A DNA stretch of 64,000 nt from Caloramator sp. mosi_1. Its GTDB lineage: Bacteria; Bacillota; Clostridia; Clostridiales; Caloramatoraceae. Made by a program: the position numbers and the translations under genes. A model generated the notes under the pieces. The model searched no databases. It saw only the letters and a program-made list of their open reading frames with translations, and was not told the origin of the DNA. The DNA is taken from the NCBI RefSeq assembly GCF_028622835.1, contig NZ_CP117677.1, forward strand, positions 992,001 through 1,056,000, in the 5' to 3' direction. This document shows, piece by piece, positions 9,495 through 19,717 of this stretch. Within the stretch, counting starts at the first letter, position 1. Each line of letters starts with the position of its first letter.

Positions 9495-10760
9495 CTACTT
9501 TTGAGCTGCTATTGCATCCTTTACAGTTTGTACGCACTTGTCAAGTGATGCCTTAGGTTCCATCTGTCCGTCCCAAATAGCTGAGAAGGATGTTGCAAGT
9601 GGTTCCCATACAAGTTGCATTTGTGGAATTGATGGCATTGGCTCTGCATTCTTAATTTGTGCTATAAATCCTGCAACTATTGGATCTCCACTAACTTCTG
9701 GCTTATCCATTAGAGCCTTAACTGGTGGAATTTGATGAGTCATTTCATATCTCTTCATTAACATTTCATCTGATGTTGCAAATTCAAGGAATAGTTGTGC
9801 AGCCTTTGGATATTTAGTAAATGCACTTATATACAATCCTCTGATTCCTGAGAAGCTCTTTGGTTGCTTTCCATTAAATGTTGGAAGTGGTGCAACGCCA
9901 AAGTTAACCTTTGCATCGGTATATCCCTTAACTGCCCAAGGTCCATTTATAATCATAGCAACTTTACCAGCTGCAAAGGAACCATCCATAAATTGATAGT
10001 TAGCATCTGCTGCCTTAAGTGGTAGTATTGAAGTTAAGCTCTTATAGAATGTAGCACCAGCTACTGCACCATCATTATTAAGTCCTATATCATCCTTATC
10101 TGTTCCTGCCTTACCAAATACATAACCGCCATTTGCAGTTAGGAAGCTGTATGAGAAGTATGCATTACCAACGTCCCAAGCAAGTGCAAACTTCTTTTCC
10201 TTTGGATTGTTGAAGGTCTTTGCAAACTCTATTATTTCTTCATAGGTCTTTGGAGCTTCCTTTATTATATCCTTATTATAGAATAATGCGTAAGTTTCGA
10301 TTGCTGTTGGATAACCATAAACTGTTCCATTCATACTTACACCATCTATTGCAGCTTGTACATAGTCATTCTTTATTCTATCTGGCTTATGGTTTGGCTG
10401 AATCAATCCTGCTGCTACCATCTTACCTACGTGGTCGTGTGGTGCTGATATTATATCTGCTCCTACACCTGCAGGTCCGTCCTGTTGAAGCTTTCCTGAA
10501 GTTGCAGTATGGTCAACTGGTTCATACTTTACAGGAACGCCATATTTCTTTTCAAATTCTGCTGCTACATATTTTATGTACTCTCCTTCTGGGCCTTCAC
10601 TTTCCCAAACTACAAGCTTTGCACCATCTTCTGGTTTAAGTTCATTTGCAGTATTGTTGTTATTATTGTTGTTGTTATTTTCAGCAGGCTTCTTACCGCA
10701 ACCTGCAAGAAGTGAAACTACCAAAAGTCCCGAAAGAATTAGAGCAAGTGGTCTTTTCAT
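9495..10760 (-). CDS. malE: maltodextrin-binding lipoprotein, MalE paralogue 1
   Basis: Intact 421-residue extracytoplasmic solute-binding protein of the maltose/maltodextrin ABC family. Lipoprotein signal peptide with lipobox LLAGC, then an Asn-rich linker encoded by AAC/AAT repeats, then the binding domain (VVWESEGPEGEYIKYVAAEF, APHDHVGKMVAAGL, YGYPTAIETYALFYNK, MIINGPWAVKGY). Ends DAIAAQK. It is closely similar along its whole length to the second MalE at 16742-18007 and has the same length. It stands alone between two terminators, with a LacI-type palindrome in its leader, so it looks like a separately expressed member of the same regulon. Confidence 0.95.
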   Translation of the reverse strand: MKRPLALILSGLLVVSLLAGCGKKPAENNNNNNNNNTANELKPEDGAKLVVWESEGPEGEYIKYVAAEFEKKYGVPVKYEPVDHTATSGKLQQDGPAGVGADIISAPHDHVGKMVAAGLIQPNHKPDRIKNDYVQAAIDGVSMNGTVYGYPTAIETYALFYNKDIIKEAPKTYEEIIEFAKTFNNPKEKKFALAWDVGNAYFSYSFLTANGGYVFGKAGTDKDDIGLNNDGAVAGATFYKSLTSILPLKAADANYQFMDGSFAAGKVAMIINGPWAVKGYTDAKVNFGVAPLPTFNGKQPKSFSGIRGLYISAFTKYPKAAQLFLEFATSDEMLMKRYEMTHQIPPVKALMDKPEVSGDPIVAGFIAQIKNAEPMPSIPQMQLVWEPLATSFSAIWDGQMEPKASLDKCVQTVKDAIAAQK

Positions 10761-10795
10761 ATTTATCCCCCTTCTTTTTACTTTTATTTTTTAGG

Positions 10796-10805
10796 CAATC
10801 GTTTG
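10796..10805. promoter_or_regulatory. LacI-family half-conserved operator ahead of malE paralogue 1
   Basis: CAATCGTTTG matches the CAAACGTTTG core seen ahead of malE paralogue 2 except at one base. It lies 35 bases upstream of the start codon, in the right place for a repressor site. A longer GGCAA..TTGCC inverted repeat surrounds it. Confidence 0.5.
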
Positions 10806-10896
10806 AATTGGTTGCCTGTCCCTCTACATTAAATATTTATTACTTTACACTTATTTTTATTACAGATTAATTTATTAAATAAAAGAAAAATTTAAA

Positions 10897-10930
10897 CCAC
10901 CTCAACTTATATATATCTAAGTTGAGGTGG
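10897..10930 (-). terminator. terminator of the esterase/GH13/lacI unit
   Basis: CCACCTCAACTTA and TAAGTTGAGGTGG form a 13-bp stem; the minus-strand transcript then reads TTTAAATTTTTC. It lies 26 bases beyond the esterase stop codon. Confidence 0.75.
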
Positions 10931-10956
10931 CCTTTAAAAGAAGGGGAATAATATGA

Positions 10957-11768
10957 TTACCTTATAAATTTAACAAACTCTGGGAATCTTTTTGCCCAGT
11001 GTATTTCGCTGTGGGTTGCTCCTTCATCTATTATGAGTTTTATATTTTGCTTATCCATAAATTCACTAAGTGTTTCATATATCCTTATTGTTCCATTTAT
11101 ATAATAGTTCTTAAAATTAGGGTCCTCATCATTGCTTGTTTCCTCTGTTCCGATATCAAGATAAACCTTCATTTCCTCTCTTTGTCCCTGTTCTCTTAGA
11201 AATTCTAAAAGTTCACCCTCTTTAAACCAAGCAGCAGTTGAAAAGGCTCCTATTTTTGAAAATACTTCTTGATATTTAAATCCTATATAGAGGGAAATAA
11301 ATCCTCCCATTGAGCTTCCTGCAACTATTGTATTTTCTCTATCCTTTAATGTTCTAAAGTTTTCATCAATATATGGCTTGAGGGTATTTACTATAAACTG
11401 TGCATATCTATCTCCCTCTCCCCTGCACCGTTCTTTATGCCCCTCTTAAGTAGGCTCTCTATCTCTTCATTCCTCCAAGGTGAATATTCATCAAGCCTTT
11501 TAAAGCCCTCTTGATTGTTATCAATCCCTACAACAATAAAGCCCTCTATTTCGCCTTCCTTTTGCATTCTATCTAAAGTCTCTTTAACTTCCCAAGAATG
11601 TCCTGAATAGGAGAGGTGATGGTCAAATAGGTTTTGTCCATCGTGCATATATATTACAGGGTATCTCTTGCTTTCATTTTTATAATAATCTAAAGGAAGG
11701 TAGATTCTTATATTTCTTTTTCTATCTAATTCCTTCATATATATTTCCTTTATTATTATTCTTTCCAT
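10957..11768 (-). CDS. alpha/beta-hydrolase, esterase D / enterochelin-esterase type
   Basis: Predicted cytoplasmic serine hydrolase of about 270 residues; no signal peptide. It has YPVIYMHDGQNLF, the oxyanion-side strand typical of the YbbA/Fes family, the nucleophile elbow AGSSMGGFISLYIG, a DIGTEE segment near the acid residue and a C-terminal THSEIHWAKRFPEFVKF with the catalytic His. One or two frame breaks lie around 11360-11400. It starts 8 bases after the GH13 gene and shares its terminator, so it is the last gene of the sugar unit; a role in deacylating acetylated or esterified glucans is inference. Confidence 0.85.
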
Positions 11769-11776
11769 TATATCAC

Positions 11777-13456
11777 CTACCTTAGCTTTAAGACCATTTT
11801 TTCATAGGGTGCTAAATTTAATTTATTATTTATAGAAACAAGCCTATCATTGAGTATATCCATATATTCACCCTTTAAACCAATTTCAATGTCTTTTTCT
11901 TTATTTGATGTACTAAAGATACATAAAACTTCCTCGTCATCTACAAATCTACTAAAGGCATATACATCCTCATCAGCATAAACATTTTTATATTCTCCAA
12001 CCTTTAATGACTCTAATTCCTTTCTTACCCTTATTAGATTTTTATAGAAGTTAAACAGTTCTTTATCAATGTTTTCAAATTCCATTGTTATTCTGCAATA
12101 TGGGTCAGTTGCACCCGATAAACCTGCTTCGTCTCCATAGAAAATCATAGGAATTCCTATTGTAGTAAACATATAGAAGACTGCAAGTTTAAGCTTTTCC
12201 TTATCGTTTTTACATTCATATAAAAATCTTGCTGTATCGTGGCTGTCTATTAGGTTTAATAGATTGTATCTTATATCTCTCCTATATCTTGCATAAAGGT
12301 TTTGCATATATGAATCAAGTTCCTTTAAGTTCATAGTGCCCCTTGCAAAAACCTCAAGGGCTGCGTGCATAAATGGATAGTTCATTGATGAATCGTATTG
12401 GTCTCCTCTTAGGTAGCTTTCTGCACCATCCCAAACTTCTCCTATTATAATTGCATCTTCCTTAACAGATTTAACTGTTTCTCTAAATTCTCTCCAGAAC
12501 TTGTGGTCTATCTCATTTGCAACATCAAGTCTCCACCCATCTATATCAAACTCTTCTATCCAATACTTGGCTATATTTAATAGGTACCTTTTTACCTCTA
12601 TATTTGTTGTGTTCAACTTTGGCATATTCTTAGATTGTCCAAACATCTCATAGGTACCGTCATCATTTATAAAATACCAATCAAAGTATTTTGATTTCTT
12701 GCCCTTCTTTATAGCATCCTTAAAGGCAAAAACTCAGAACTTGTATGGTTGAAAACTGCATCAAGTATTACCTTTATTCCTCTTTGTGACATTCCTCTAC
12801 TAACTCTTTAAATATATTTTTGTTGCCGAAGGATTTATCTATATCATAGTAGTCTATTGTATCATATTTATGGCAGCTTGGTGATTCAAATATAGGGGTT
12901 AGATATATGGCATTTACTCCAAGTTCCTCAATATAGTCAAGTTTTTCTATTATTCCCTTTAGATTACCTCCAAACATTCTCTTGTTGGTAGGTTCGTCAA
13001 ACCAAGCCTCGTCAAGTTCTTCCTTATTAAATCTATCTACGAATATCTGATAGAAAATTGAATCTCTCCACCAGGAATGAGCCTTATATAAATCACCTTT
13101 ACATATGTAGGCAAATATAAAATATCTATTTCTATCCTCTGGAGGCTCTTTATAGAACCTTTGTTGTGAGTAATACACTGTTTCTTTCTCGTCCTCTAAT
13201 TTAAAGTAGTAGCATATTCTATTAAAGCTTGGTGAAATTGAAATCTCATAGTAATCAAATAAATCATCAGAAAATACCTTATTCATTTCCTTTTCAAACA
13301 TTGTAACCCTTGCTACAGGTTCGTATCTGTCTCCATAACATAATATTACTCTTTTTAAATCATCTTTTTAGTTCTAAGTTTAATACACAAAGTCTTTTCA
13401 TCAAGAGGATAGGCATAGGTACTGTCGCTTTGATGGTAAATTGCTTCCTTTAACAT
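11777..13456 (-). CDS. GH13 cyclomaltodextrinase / neopullulanase-type enzyme
   Basis: Intracellular alpha-glucan hydrolase, about 560 residues, no signal peptide. An N-terminal beta-domain of the CBM34 kind (residues about 1-120, YYEISISPSFNRICYYF) leads into the barrel (WWRDSIFYQIFVDRF, AIYLTPIFESPSCHKYDT, DAVFNHTS). Catalytic residues are visible: nucleophile Asp in DGWRLDVANE, acid Glu in IIGEVWDGAE and the transition-state Asp in LIDSHDTAR. The start follows GGAGGGAAT. Frame breaks near 12730-12780 and 13320-13370. It would split maltodextrins imported by the MalEFG system. The neighbouring lacI and a palindrome in its leader imply sugar-induced expression. Confidence 0.9.
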
Positions 13457-13475
13457 CTCATATTCCCTCCATAAA

Positions 13476-13487
13476 TTAAACGTTTAA
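13476..13487. promoter_or_regulatory. LacI-family operator ahead of the GH13 gene
   Basis: TTAAACGTTTAA is a perfect 12-base palindrome with the central CG typical of LacI/CcpA-type operators. It lies in the short gap between the lacI stop and the GH13 start, so it probably controls a promoter or acts as a roadblock there. Confidence 0.6.
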
Positions 13488-13508
13488 GTAATTTAAGTTA
13501 AAGGCAGA

Positions 13509-14407
13509 TTATTCTGCCTCTATTACCGTATATTGTACATATTTATAATTTTTGTCTATATATCTTAAAAGCAAATCTGATATAAGCTTTGCTTTGTTGT
13601 CGATATCAACTGAAATCTTGTTTATCTTTTCATCTAAAAGATACTCTTGGTTGTTTATACAAATTACAGCTATTCTATCTTTATCTACGTATCTTGATAG
13701 TATAACTCCAAGTTCCTCTGAAACTACTATGAACTTTTCATCTTTGTGTTTTGCTACAATTTGGTTTATTGAATCTACAGAGGATATAAAATAAACCTCT
13801 TCCTTTTCATTTTTATCTTCTTTTATTTTTTCCATAAGCTGTTCACTATTTAGGTGTGGAATTAAAATTACCCTCTTTTCATCTTTGCATAATTTTCTTG
13901 CATATCCAAGATAATCTACGTTTATTTTATGAAATAGTATATCATCAAGTAAGGCATCAATTAAAAGTATAGGAACAGTAAATTTTATTGATATATCGTA
14001 AAATATACTATTATCTACATTAAAAACAAGAACACCATCTAAATCTCTCTGTTTAATTATATCTAAGTTAGGTTCTTCTACGCTTATATTAGATGATAAA
14101 ACGTGGTAACCCTTTGTTGCAAGGTAGTCCTCTATTTTTTCAAGAAGCTTGTAATTGTGGTTTGTAAAAATAGGAATTTTATTTTGTTTGTGCTTTAATA
14201 TTAAAACACCTACAAGCCCCGATTTTCTTTTACAAGAGACCTTGCTGCAAGGTTTGGCACATAGTTTAATCTATTTGCCACCTGTATTATCTTGTCCTTT
14301 GTCTCCTCTGATATACTCTGCTTTTCGTTACCATTTAAAACATAGGAGACAGTTGCAACAGAAACTCCTACCTCCTTTGCTATATCCTTAAGTGTTGGCC
14401 TTTTCAT
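13509..14407 (-). CDS. LacI/GalR-family transcriptional regulator
   Basis: The N-terminal helix-turn-helix and hinge are textbook: TLKDIAKEVGVSVATVSYVL, then RLNYVPNLAARSLV. A periplasmic-binding-protein-like effector domain follows (about residues 60-300), with pieces such as DLDGVLVFNVDN and VIVSEELGVILSRY-like strands. About 300 residues; the C-terminal third is shorter than in GalR. Two or three frame breaks. It lies between malG and the GH13 gene, and palindromes of one consensus (xTTAAACGTTTAAx / CAAACGTTTG) are at three promoters of this cluster. It most likely represses them until maltodextrin is present. Confidence 0.9.
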
Positions 14408-14438
14408 AGTTTACCCCTTGGTATCGTCTTTTAAAAAT

Positions 14439-14464
14439 TCCCAATGGCTAAAGTGCCATTGGGA
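14439..14464 (-). terminator. terminator after malG
   Basis: TCCCAATGGC and GCCATTGGGA form a 10-bp stem with a short loop; the minus-strand transcript then reads ATTTTTAAA. It separates malEFG from lacI. Confidence 0.8.
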
Positions 14465-14516
14465 TTATTATATTATAACTTCCCCGAAAAACAACCGTGT
14501 ATAGTTCCCCTCTTTA

Positions 14517-15403
14517 TCAGCTCTTAACAGCTCCAGATGATAATCCTTCAACAATGTATTTTTGTAGGAATGCATAAAGTATTGTAATTGGTATAGCAAC
14601 TAAGATAGCACCAGCTGCAAATAGTGTAAACTTTGTATTTGTTTGTCCTGTAACCATTTCCATAAGACCCATTGCAAGAGTCTTCTTATCAGCAGTTCTT
14701 AATACAACACTTTGTAGTATAAAGTCCATCCAAGGACCTATAAAGCTTGTTAATGCAAGGAATACTATTATTGGTACTGCAAGAGGCATGATTATCTTTG
14801 TAAATGTTGTAAAGTTTGTTGCACCATCAACCCTTGCTGCCTCGTCAAGGCTCTTTGGTATTTGGTCAAAATATCCCTTTATAAGCCAAGTGTTACCTGG
14901 TATTTGTGCACCTGCATAGAATAGCACAAGTCCTATATGAGTGTTAAGTAAGTTAAGCTGCATAAGTAGTGTATAAATCGCAGTAAGTGTTAGGAAGCTT
15001 GGGAAAACTTGTAGAACAAGTATTGTAACAAGTCCTGCTTTTCTTCCTTTAAATCTAAATCTTGAAAATACGTAAGCATTAAATGTTGTAAGTATTGTTG
15101 ATAAAATCATATTTAAAAAGCAATTTTAAGAGTATTCTTATACCAAATTGGATAGTCTGTCTTTGTAAATAGTTCTTTATAGTGTATAAATGTTGGGTTT
15201 TTAGGAATCATACTTGATGAATACAAGCTATCCCCTGGATTTAGGGATGAACCTATAATCCATAAAACTGGGAATAAAATAAATACTGTATTTGTTATTA
15301 AAAATGTATATACTAATATCTTTAATATTATATCCTTAGGAGTTAGCTTCTTCTTTCTCTTAACAAGCTTTATTTCGCTTGTTTGTGTTGTTGTGCTCAT
15401 CAT
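14517..15403 (-). CDS. malG: maltodextrin ABC transporter permease MalG
   Basis: Inner-membrane permease, about 295 residues. N-terminal cytoplasmic segment MMSTTTQTSEIKLVKRKK, first helix NTVFILFPVLWIIGSSLNPG, then a typical MalG body ending LQKYIVEGLSSGAVKS, the conserved family C-terminus. The EAA loop is DEAARVDGATNFTTFTKIIMPL. One frame break at 15110. Its ATG shares one base with the malF stop (TGATG), so the two are translationally coupled. No ATPase gene (malK/msmX) is nearby, so a shared ATPase elsewhere is needed. Confidence 0.93.
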
Positions 15404-16665
15404 CAGATTAAATCCTCCTCTCTAAAGGACTTGGACCTTGTAAAGCTGTATGCAACAATTGGTGCAATCATTAGGAATATCATAATTGTAACAACTGATG
15501 CCATATGGTATTGTTGTTGATTTAGTGTCATCTTGTAAATCCAAGAAATTAGAAGATCAGTATGTCCTGCATAACGATAATTTGGATTTACAGGTCCTCC
15601 ACTTGTTACAGCGTATATTATCATAAAGTTGTTAAAGTTATATGCAAAACTTGATATTAAAAGTGGCATAGTTGAATGTAGTACCATTGGTACTGTTATA
15701 TGTCTTAGTTTTTGAATGCTGTAGCACCATCTATATCAGATGATTCGTATAGGTCCTTTGGTATATTTGTTAATATACTTGTCATAAGTGCCATAAAGTA
15801 TGGTGCACCAAGCCACATATTTATTAATACTAAAGTTACTTTTGCCATATATGGGTCTGTAAGCCAGCCTATTCTTTGTAATCCTAAATGTTCTATAAAG
15901 TCATTAATAGGTCCTGGACCACTAAATAAAAGTCTCATTATAAGTAATGATATAAGTCCTGGTACCGCATATGGAATTATAAATATTGTTCTCCATAACT
16001 TCTTTATCTTAACACCTGATGAATTTACGATAAGGGCCCACATAAGTCCAACAAAGAAACTTGTAACTGTTGCAAGTACAGCCCAAACTACTGTCCATAT
16101 AAATACTCCTGATAAAGTTTCGTTCCATATCTTAAGTCCAAAAATTTCTTTAAAGTTTTGTAATCCAACCCATCTTACCAATTTTCTTGGTGGTAGATGA
16201 TATGGTGCTGAATAATCAGTAAATGCTATTAATACTGTAAATATTATTGGTAGTAGTATTAAGAATAACATAGCTAAAATACCTGGAGTCATAAAAATCC
16301 AGTGGAAATTTCTGTCTATCTTATCCCTAAGGGTTGTTTTCTTCTCCTGTTTTGGTCTATATGCATCTCTAACATTGTAAATATAAATACCTATTAGTAT
16401 AGCAATTAATAAAATTGAAATTAGTCCTTCAAGCATTAAAAGATAGAATGATCAAATACGGCAATACCCTGTTCATTATAGTGGAACTCTACTTCACCTA
16501 ATGTCCAAATTCCCCATAATCCATGTGCAAAGAATGGAATACCAAAAACAATAGTTAAAATTTCAACAAGTAGTAGGAAAATACCTTTAAAATATTCTCC
16601 CTTCATTATCTGTGCTGACCCCATTATTATATATGACAGCCAGGCAAACTTTTCTTATCTTCCAT
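15403..16665 (-). CDS. malF: maltodextrin ABC transporter permease MalF
   Basis: Inner-membrane permease, 421 residues after joining three pieces. The N-terminus is restored by one A in the A4 run after the start: MEDKKKFAWLSYIIMGSAQI. The first hairpin is KGIFLLLVEILTIVFG; the body has WIFMTPGILAMLFLILLPIIF, SGVFIWTVVWAVLATV and the EAA loop ESSDIDGATAFKN...ITVPM, then a MalF-type end TRSKSFREEDLI. The start follows AAAGAGGTG. Breaks are at about 16650, 16436 and 15690-15705. Confidence 0.93.
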
Positions 16666-16693
16666 CTTTTCACCTCTTTCCAAGATTAATTAT

Positions 16694-16723
16694 TATAGGT
16701 ATGTGCATACGCACATACCTATA
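16694..16723 (-). other. intercistronic stem-loop between malE and malF
   Basis: TATAGGTATGTGC and GCACATACCTATA form a perfect 13-bp stem with a 4-base loop, between the malE stop and the malF ribosome binding site. No U-run follows. Such structures commonly stabilise the upstream malE message and lower expression of the permeases; that role is inference. Confidence 0.65.
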
Positions 16724-16741
16724 ACTATTTAATTACTTATA

Positions 16742-18007
16742 TTACTTTTGTGCTGCTATAGCATCCTTTACAGTTTGTACACACTTATCAAGAGCTGCTT
16801 TTGGTTCCATTTGACCGTCCCAAATAGCTGAGAAAGTTGTAGCAAGTGGTTCCCAAACAAGTTGCATTTGTGGAATTGATGGCATTGGTTCAGCATTTTG
16901 AGCTTGAGCCATAAAACCTGCAACTATTGGGTCGTTCTTTATTTCATCTCTATCAGCTAAAGCCTTAACTGGTGGTATTTGTTTTGTCATTTCAAATCTC
17001 TTCATTAACATTTCATCTGATGTTGCAAATTCAGCAAATAACTTTGCAGCCTTTGGATACTTTGTAAATGAGCTTACATAAAGTGCTCTTACACCTGAGA
17101 AGCTCTTTGGTTGTGCTCCACCAAATGTTGGAAGTGGTGCTACTCCAAAGTTAATCTTTGCATCTTGGTATCCCTTAACTGCCCAAGGTCCGTTTATAAT
17201 CATAGCAACCTTACCAGCTGCAAATGAACCATCCATAAATTGATAATTTGAGTCTGCAACCTTAAGTGGTAGTATAGTCTTTAAGCTCTTGTAGAATTCT
17301 GCACCCTTAACAGCACCATCATTGTTTAGACCGATGTCATCCTTGTCAGTTCCTTGCTTTCCAAATACATATCCGCCATTTGCAGTTAAGAAGCTGTATG
17401 AGAAGTATGCATTACCAACATCCCAAGCAAGTGCGAATTTCTTTTCCTTTGTATTGTTAAATGTCTTTGCAAATTCAACTATTTCTTCATAAGTCTTTGG
17501 TGCTTCCTTAACTAAGTCCTTATTGTAGAATAGTGCATAAGTTTCAATTGCTGTTGGATATCCATAAACTTTACCGTCTAAGCTTACACCTCTTAGAGCA
17601 GCTTCCATATAATCATTCTTTACTCTGTCTGGATTATGATTTTCTTGAATTAATCCTGCTGCTACCATCTTACCTACGTGGTCGTGTGGTGCGGCAAAAA
17701 CGTCAGCTCCAACTCCAGCAGGTCCATCTTGTTGAAGCTTACCTGATGTATCTGTGTGGTTAACAGGTTCATAATTAACTTTTACACCATATTTCTTTTC
17801 AAATTCTCCTGCTACATACTTTATGTATTCTCCTTCTGGGCCTTCACTTTCCCATACAAGTAATGTAGCTCCTTCCTCTGGTTTTAATTCATTTGTTTGT
17901 GCTGGTTGTTGATCCTTTGGTTGTTCTGCTTGTTTCTTTGGACCACATCCAGCCATTAATGAAGCCACTAATAGTGCTGAAAGCATAATTGACAATGGCT
18001 TTTTCAC
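16742..18007 (-). CDS. malE: maltodextrin-binding lipoprotein, MalE paralogue 2
   Basis: Intact 421-residue binding protein, first gene of the malEFG unit. Signal peptide with lipobox LMAGC and a Gln/Pro-rich linker (KKQAEQPKDQQPAQTNELK) in place of the poly-Asn linker of paralogue 1. Binding-domain motifs are LLVWESEGPEGEYIKYVAGEF, AAPHDHVGKMVAAGL, GYPTAIETYALFYNKD and MIINGPWAVKGYQDAKINF. GTG start after AGAAGGGGAATTACT. The promoter and two operators lie directly upstream. Confidence 0.96.
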   Translation of the reverse strand: MKKPLSIMLSALLVASLMAGCGPKKQAEQPKDQQPAQTNELKPEEGATLLVWESEGPEGEYIKYVAGEFEKKYGVKVNYEPVNHTDTSGKLQQDGPAGVGADVFAAPHDHVGKMVAAGLIQENHNPDRVKNDYMEAALRGVSLDGKVYGYPTAIETYALFYNKDLVKEAPKTYEEIVEFAKTFNNTKEKKFALAWDVGNAYFSYSFLTANGGYVFGKQGTDKDDIGLNNDGAVKGAEFYKSLKTILPLKVADSNYQFMDGSFAAGKVAMIINGPWAVKGYQDAKINFGVAPLPTFGGAQPKSFSGVRALYVSSFTKYPKAAKLFAEFATSDEMLMKRFEMTKQIPPVKALADRDEIKNDPIVAGFMAQAQNAEPMPSIPQMQLVWEPLATTFSAIWDGQMEPKAALDKCVQTVKDAIAAQK

Positions 18008-18041
18008 AGTAATTCCCCTTCTTTAGTTTTTTAAATTAATT

Positions 18042-18095
18042 AACTTAAATGTTTAAGTTCAATTATATTATAACTCTTTTGCAAACGTTTGTCCA
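18042..18095 (-). promoter_or_regulatory. malE promoter with two LacI-type operators
   Basis: Reading the minus strand, TGGACA (18090-18095) and TATAAT (18067-18072) are separated by exactly 17 bases. A perfect palindrome CAAACGTTTG (18082-18091) overlaps the -35 box and fills the spacer next to it. A second palindrome with arms ACTTAAA/TTTAAGT (18043-18058) lies just beyond the -10 box. This is a repressor-controlled promoter layout that could hold two dimers and block RNA polymerase. The remaining sequence from 18096 to 18318 is AT-rich with no gene seen. Confidence 0.75.
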
Positions 18096-18318
18096 TAGTT
18101 TTTGAAAATTTTAAAATGTGATTTATTAAAAAATTTTGCATTAATGTTTTAACTATTAAAATCATATAACAAATACATAGGTTATATAGAACCTTTTACA
18201 ATAGTTTCCAAAACTCTCTTTAATGAATTTTGGAACTCTTTTACCATATTTTTATTTTTATTCTACAATTTTTATTGTATAATTTAACTTGTTAATTTTA
18301 ATAGAAAAGGGTGGGTAT

Positions 18319-19717
18319 ATGAGAAGTTTTTCAAAATTTGTTAATTACGCGTTGAGGCTGTTATTTTTACCTATAATATTTGCAACAATGGGATATTTAT
18401 GTATTTATAGTAAGTACTTTAAAATTTTAAACCTTGAGTTACTTTTTTCTTTTTAATAACTACATCTATTTTTATTTATTCCATTAAAAGGAAGTAAACT
18501 ATATATATGTATTAGTCTGTATAATATTGTTCGGTGCAGCTCTTAGATTCTTTTGGATTTTATCTTTAGACAATAGACCTGTTTCTGATTTTGCAGGGAT
18601 GTATATAAGAAGTGGGATGTTTTTAAAGGGAGACTATTCTATGTTCCACGATAAAAACTACTATGCCAGATTCCCACATATGACTGTAACTGTTTTGTAT
18701 TTTGCACTTATTAGGCATTTATTTGCAAATGGACTTTTAGCAATAAAGGTTATAAATGCTCTGCTTTCTACTTTAAATATATATTTAATCTTTTTAATCT
18801 CAAAAGAAGTGTTTAATTCTAAAAAATCGGGCTCTACTCTGCATATATTTCAGCAATTTATCCAGCCTTTATTACATATACAGCAGTATATTGTTCAGAA
18901 AATATTGCAATGCCCTTTTATCTTTTGAGTATATATGTATTTGTAAGATATTATAAAAATAAAAGAAACTTTTTATATATAATTTTATGTGGATTGATAC
19001 TGGGAATAGGACATCTTTTTAGAATGGTGGGGGATGTCATATTAATCGCTTACATAATGTTTATTTTAATTTACATTAAGGATAATATTTTTAATAAATC
19101 AAAATTTGCTGTAGGTTTAGTTATTGCCTTTTTAGTTCCTATGCTAAGTGTAAATGCAATCCTTAAAGAACTGAAGATAACACAATATAATCTTTGGAGA
19201 GGAAGCGAAACAAAACTTACCTCTGTTCTTCGTGGTTCTAATATGGATACATTTGGAAGATGGAATATGGAGGATGCAAAATTTATTGCTTCATTTGATG
19301 ATGATAAAGAACTTGAGGCGGCAATAAAGCAAAAGTTGAAGGAAAGGTACACGCAAACTCCCCTAAAAAGCTTATTTATTTTATACTTAAAAATACTCCA
19401 CACAGTGGGCTGCAGGTGATTTTGCTGGTGCCTATTGGTCACAGGCTGATACAAAATCCTTAATTATTGATTTAAGACACAATGGTATAATTTATATTAA
19501 CCTAATCTATCTTATTATATTAATTGCAGTTTATATAGGTTTATATAATAAAAGTCAATTTCTTGAAAATCCTATAATAAATTTATTTTACATTATTTAT
19601 TGTGGATACGGTCTTCTTTATTTAATTATTGAATCACAGGAGAGATATTCATATATAGCAAGCTTTTTATTTGTTATATTAGCTCAAACTATATATAGAA
19701 GGGATGAATTAAATTGA
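18319..19717 (+). CDS. GT39-like membrane glycosyltransferase (ArnT/PMT type)
   Basis: Multi-spanning membrane transferase, about 465 residues, that would move a sugar from a polyprenyl-phosphate donor to an acceptor on the outer face of the membrane. An early loop has the acidic LDNRPVSDFAGMYIRSG, typical of GT39/PMT enzymes, followed by YYARFPHMTVTVLYFALIR and many hydrophobic helices. The ATG follows GGGTGGG. Frame breaks at about 18455, 18840 and 19400. Its stop overlaps the TTG start of the UbiA gene (TTGA). The acceptor is unknown; context points to a pentose. Confidence 0.75.

Noticed and set aside
10645-10682. Simple trinucleotide repeat (TTG/TTA/TTT-rich) as a regulatory microsatellite
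   Set aside because: It encodes the Asn-rich linker after the lipobox of the MalE paralogue; a linker is sufficient explanation.
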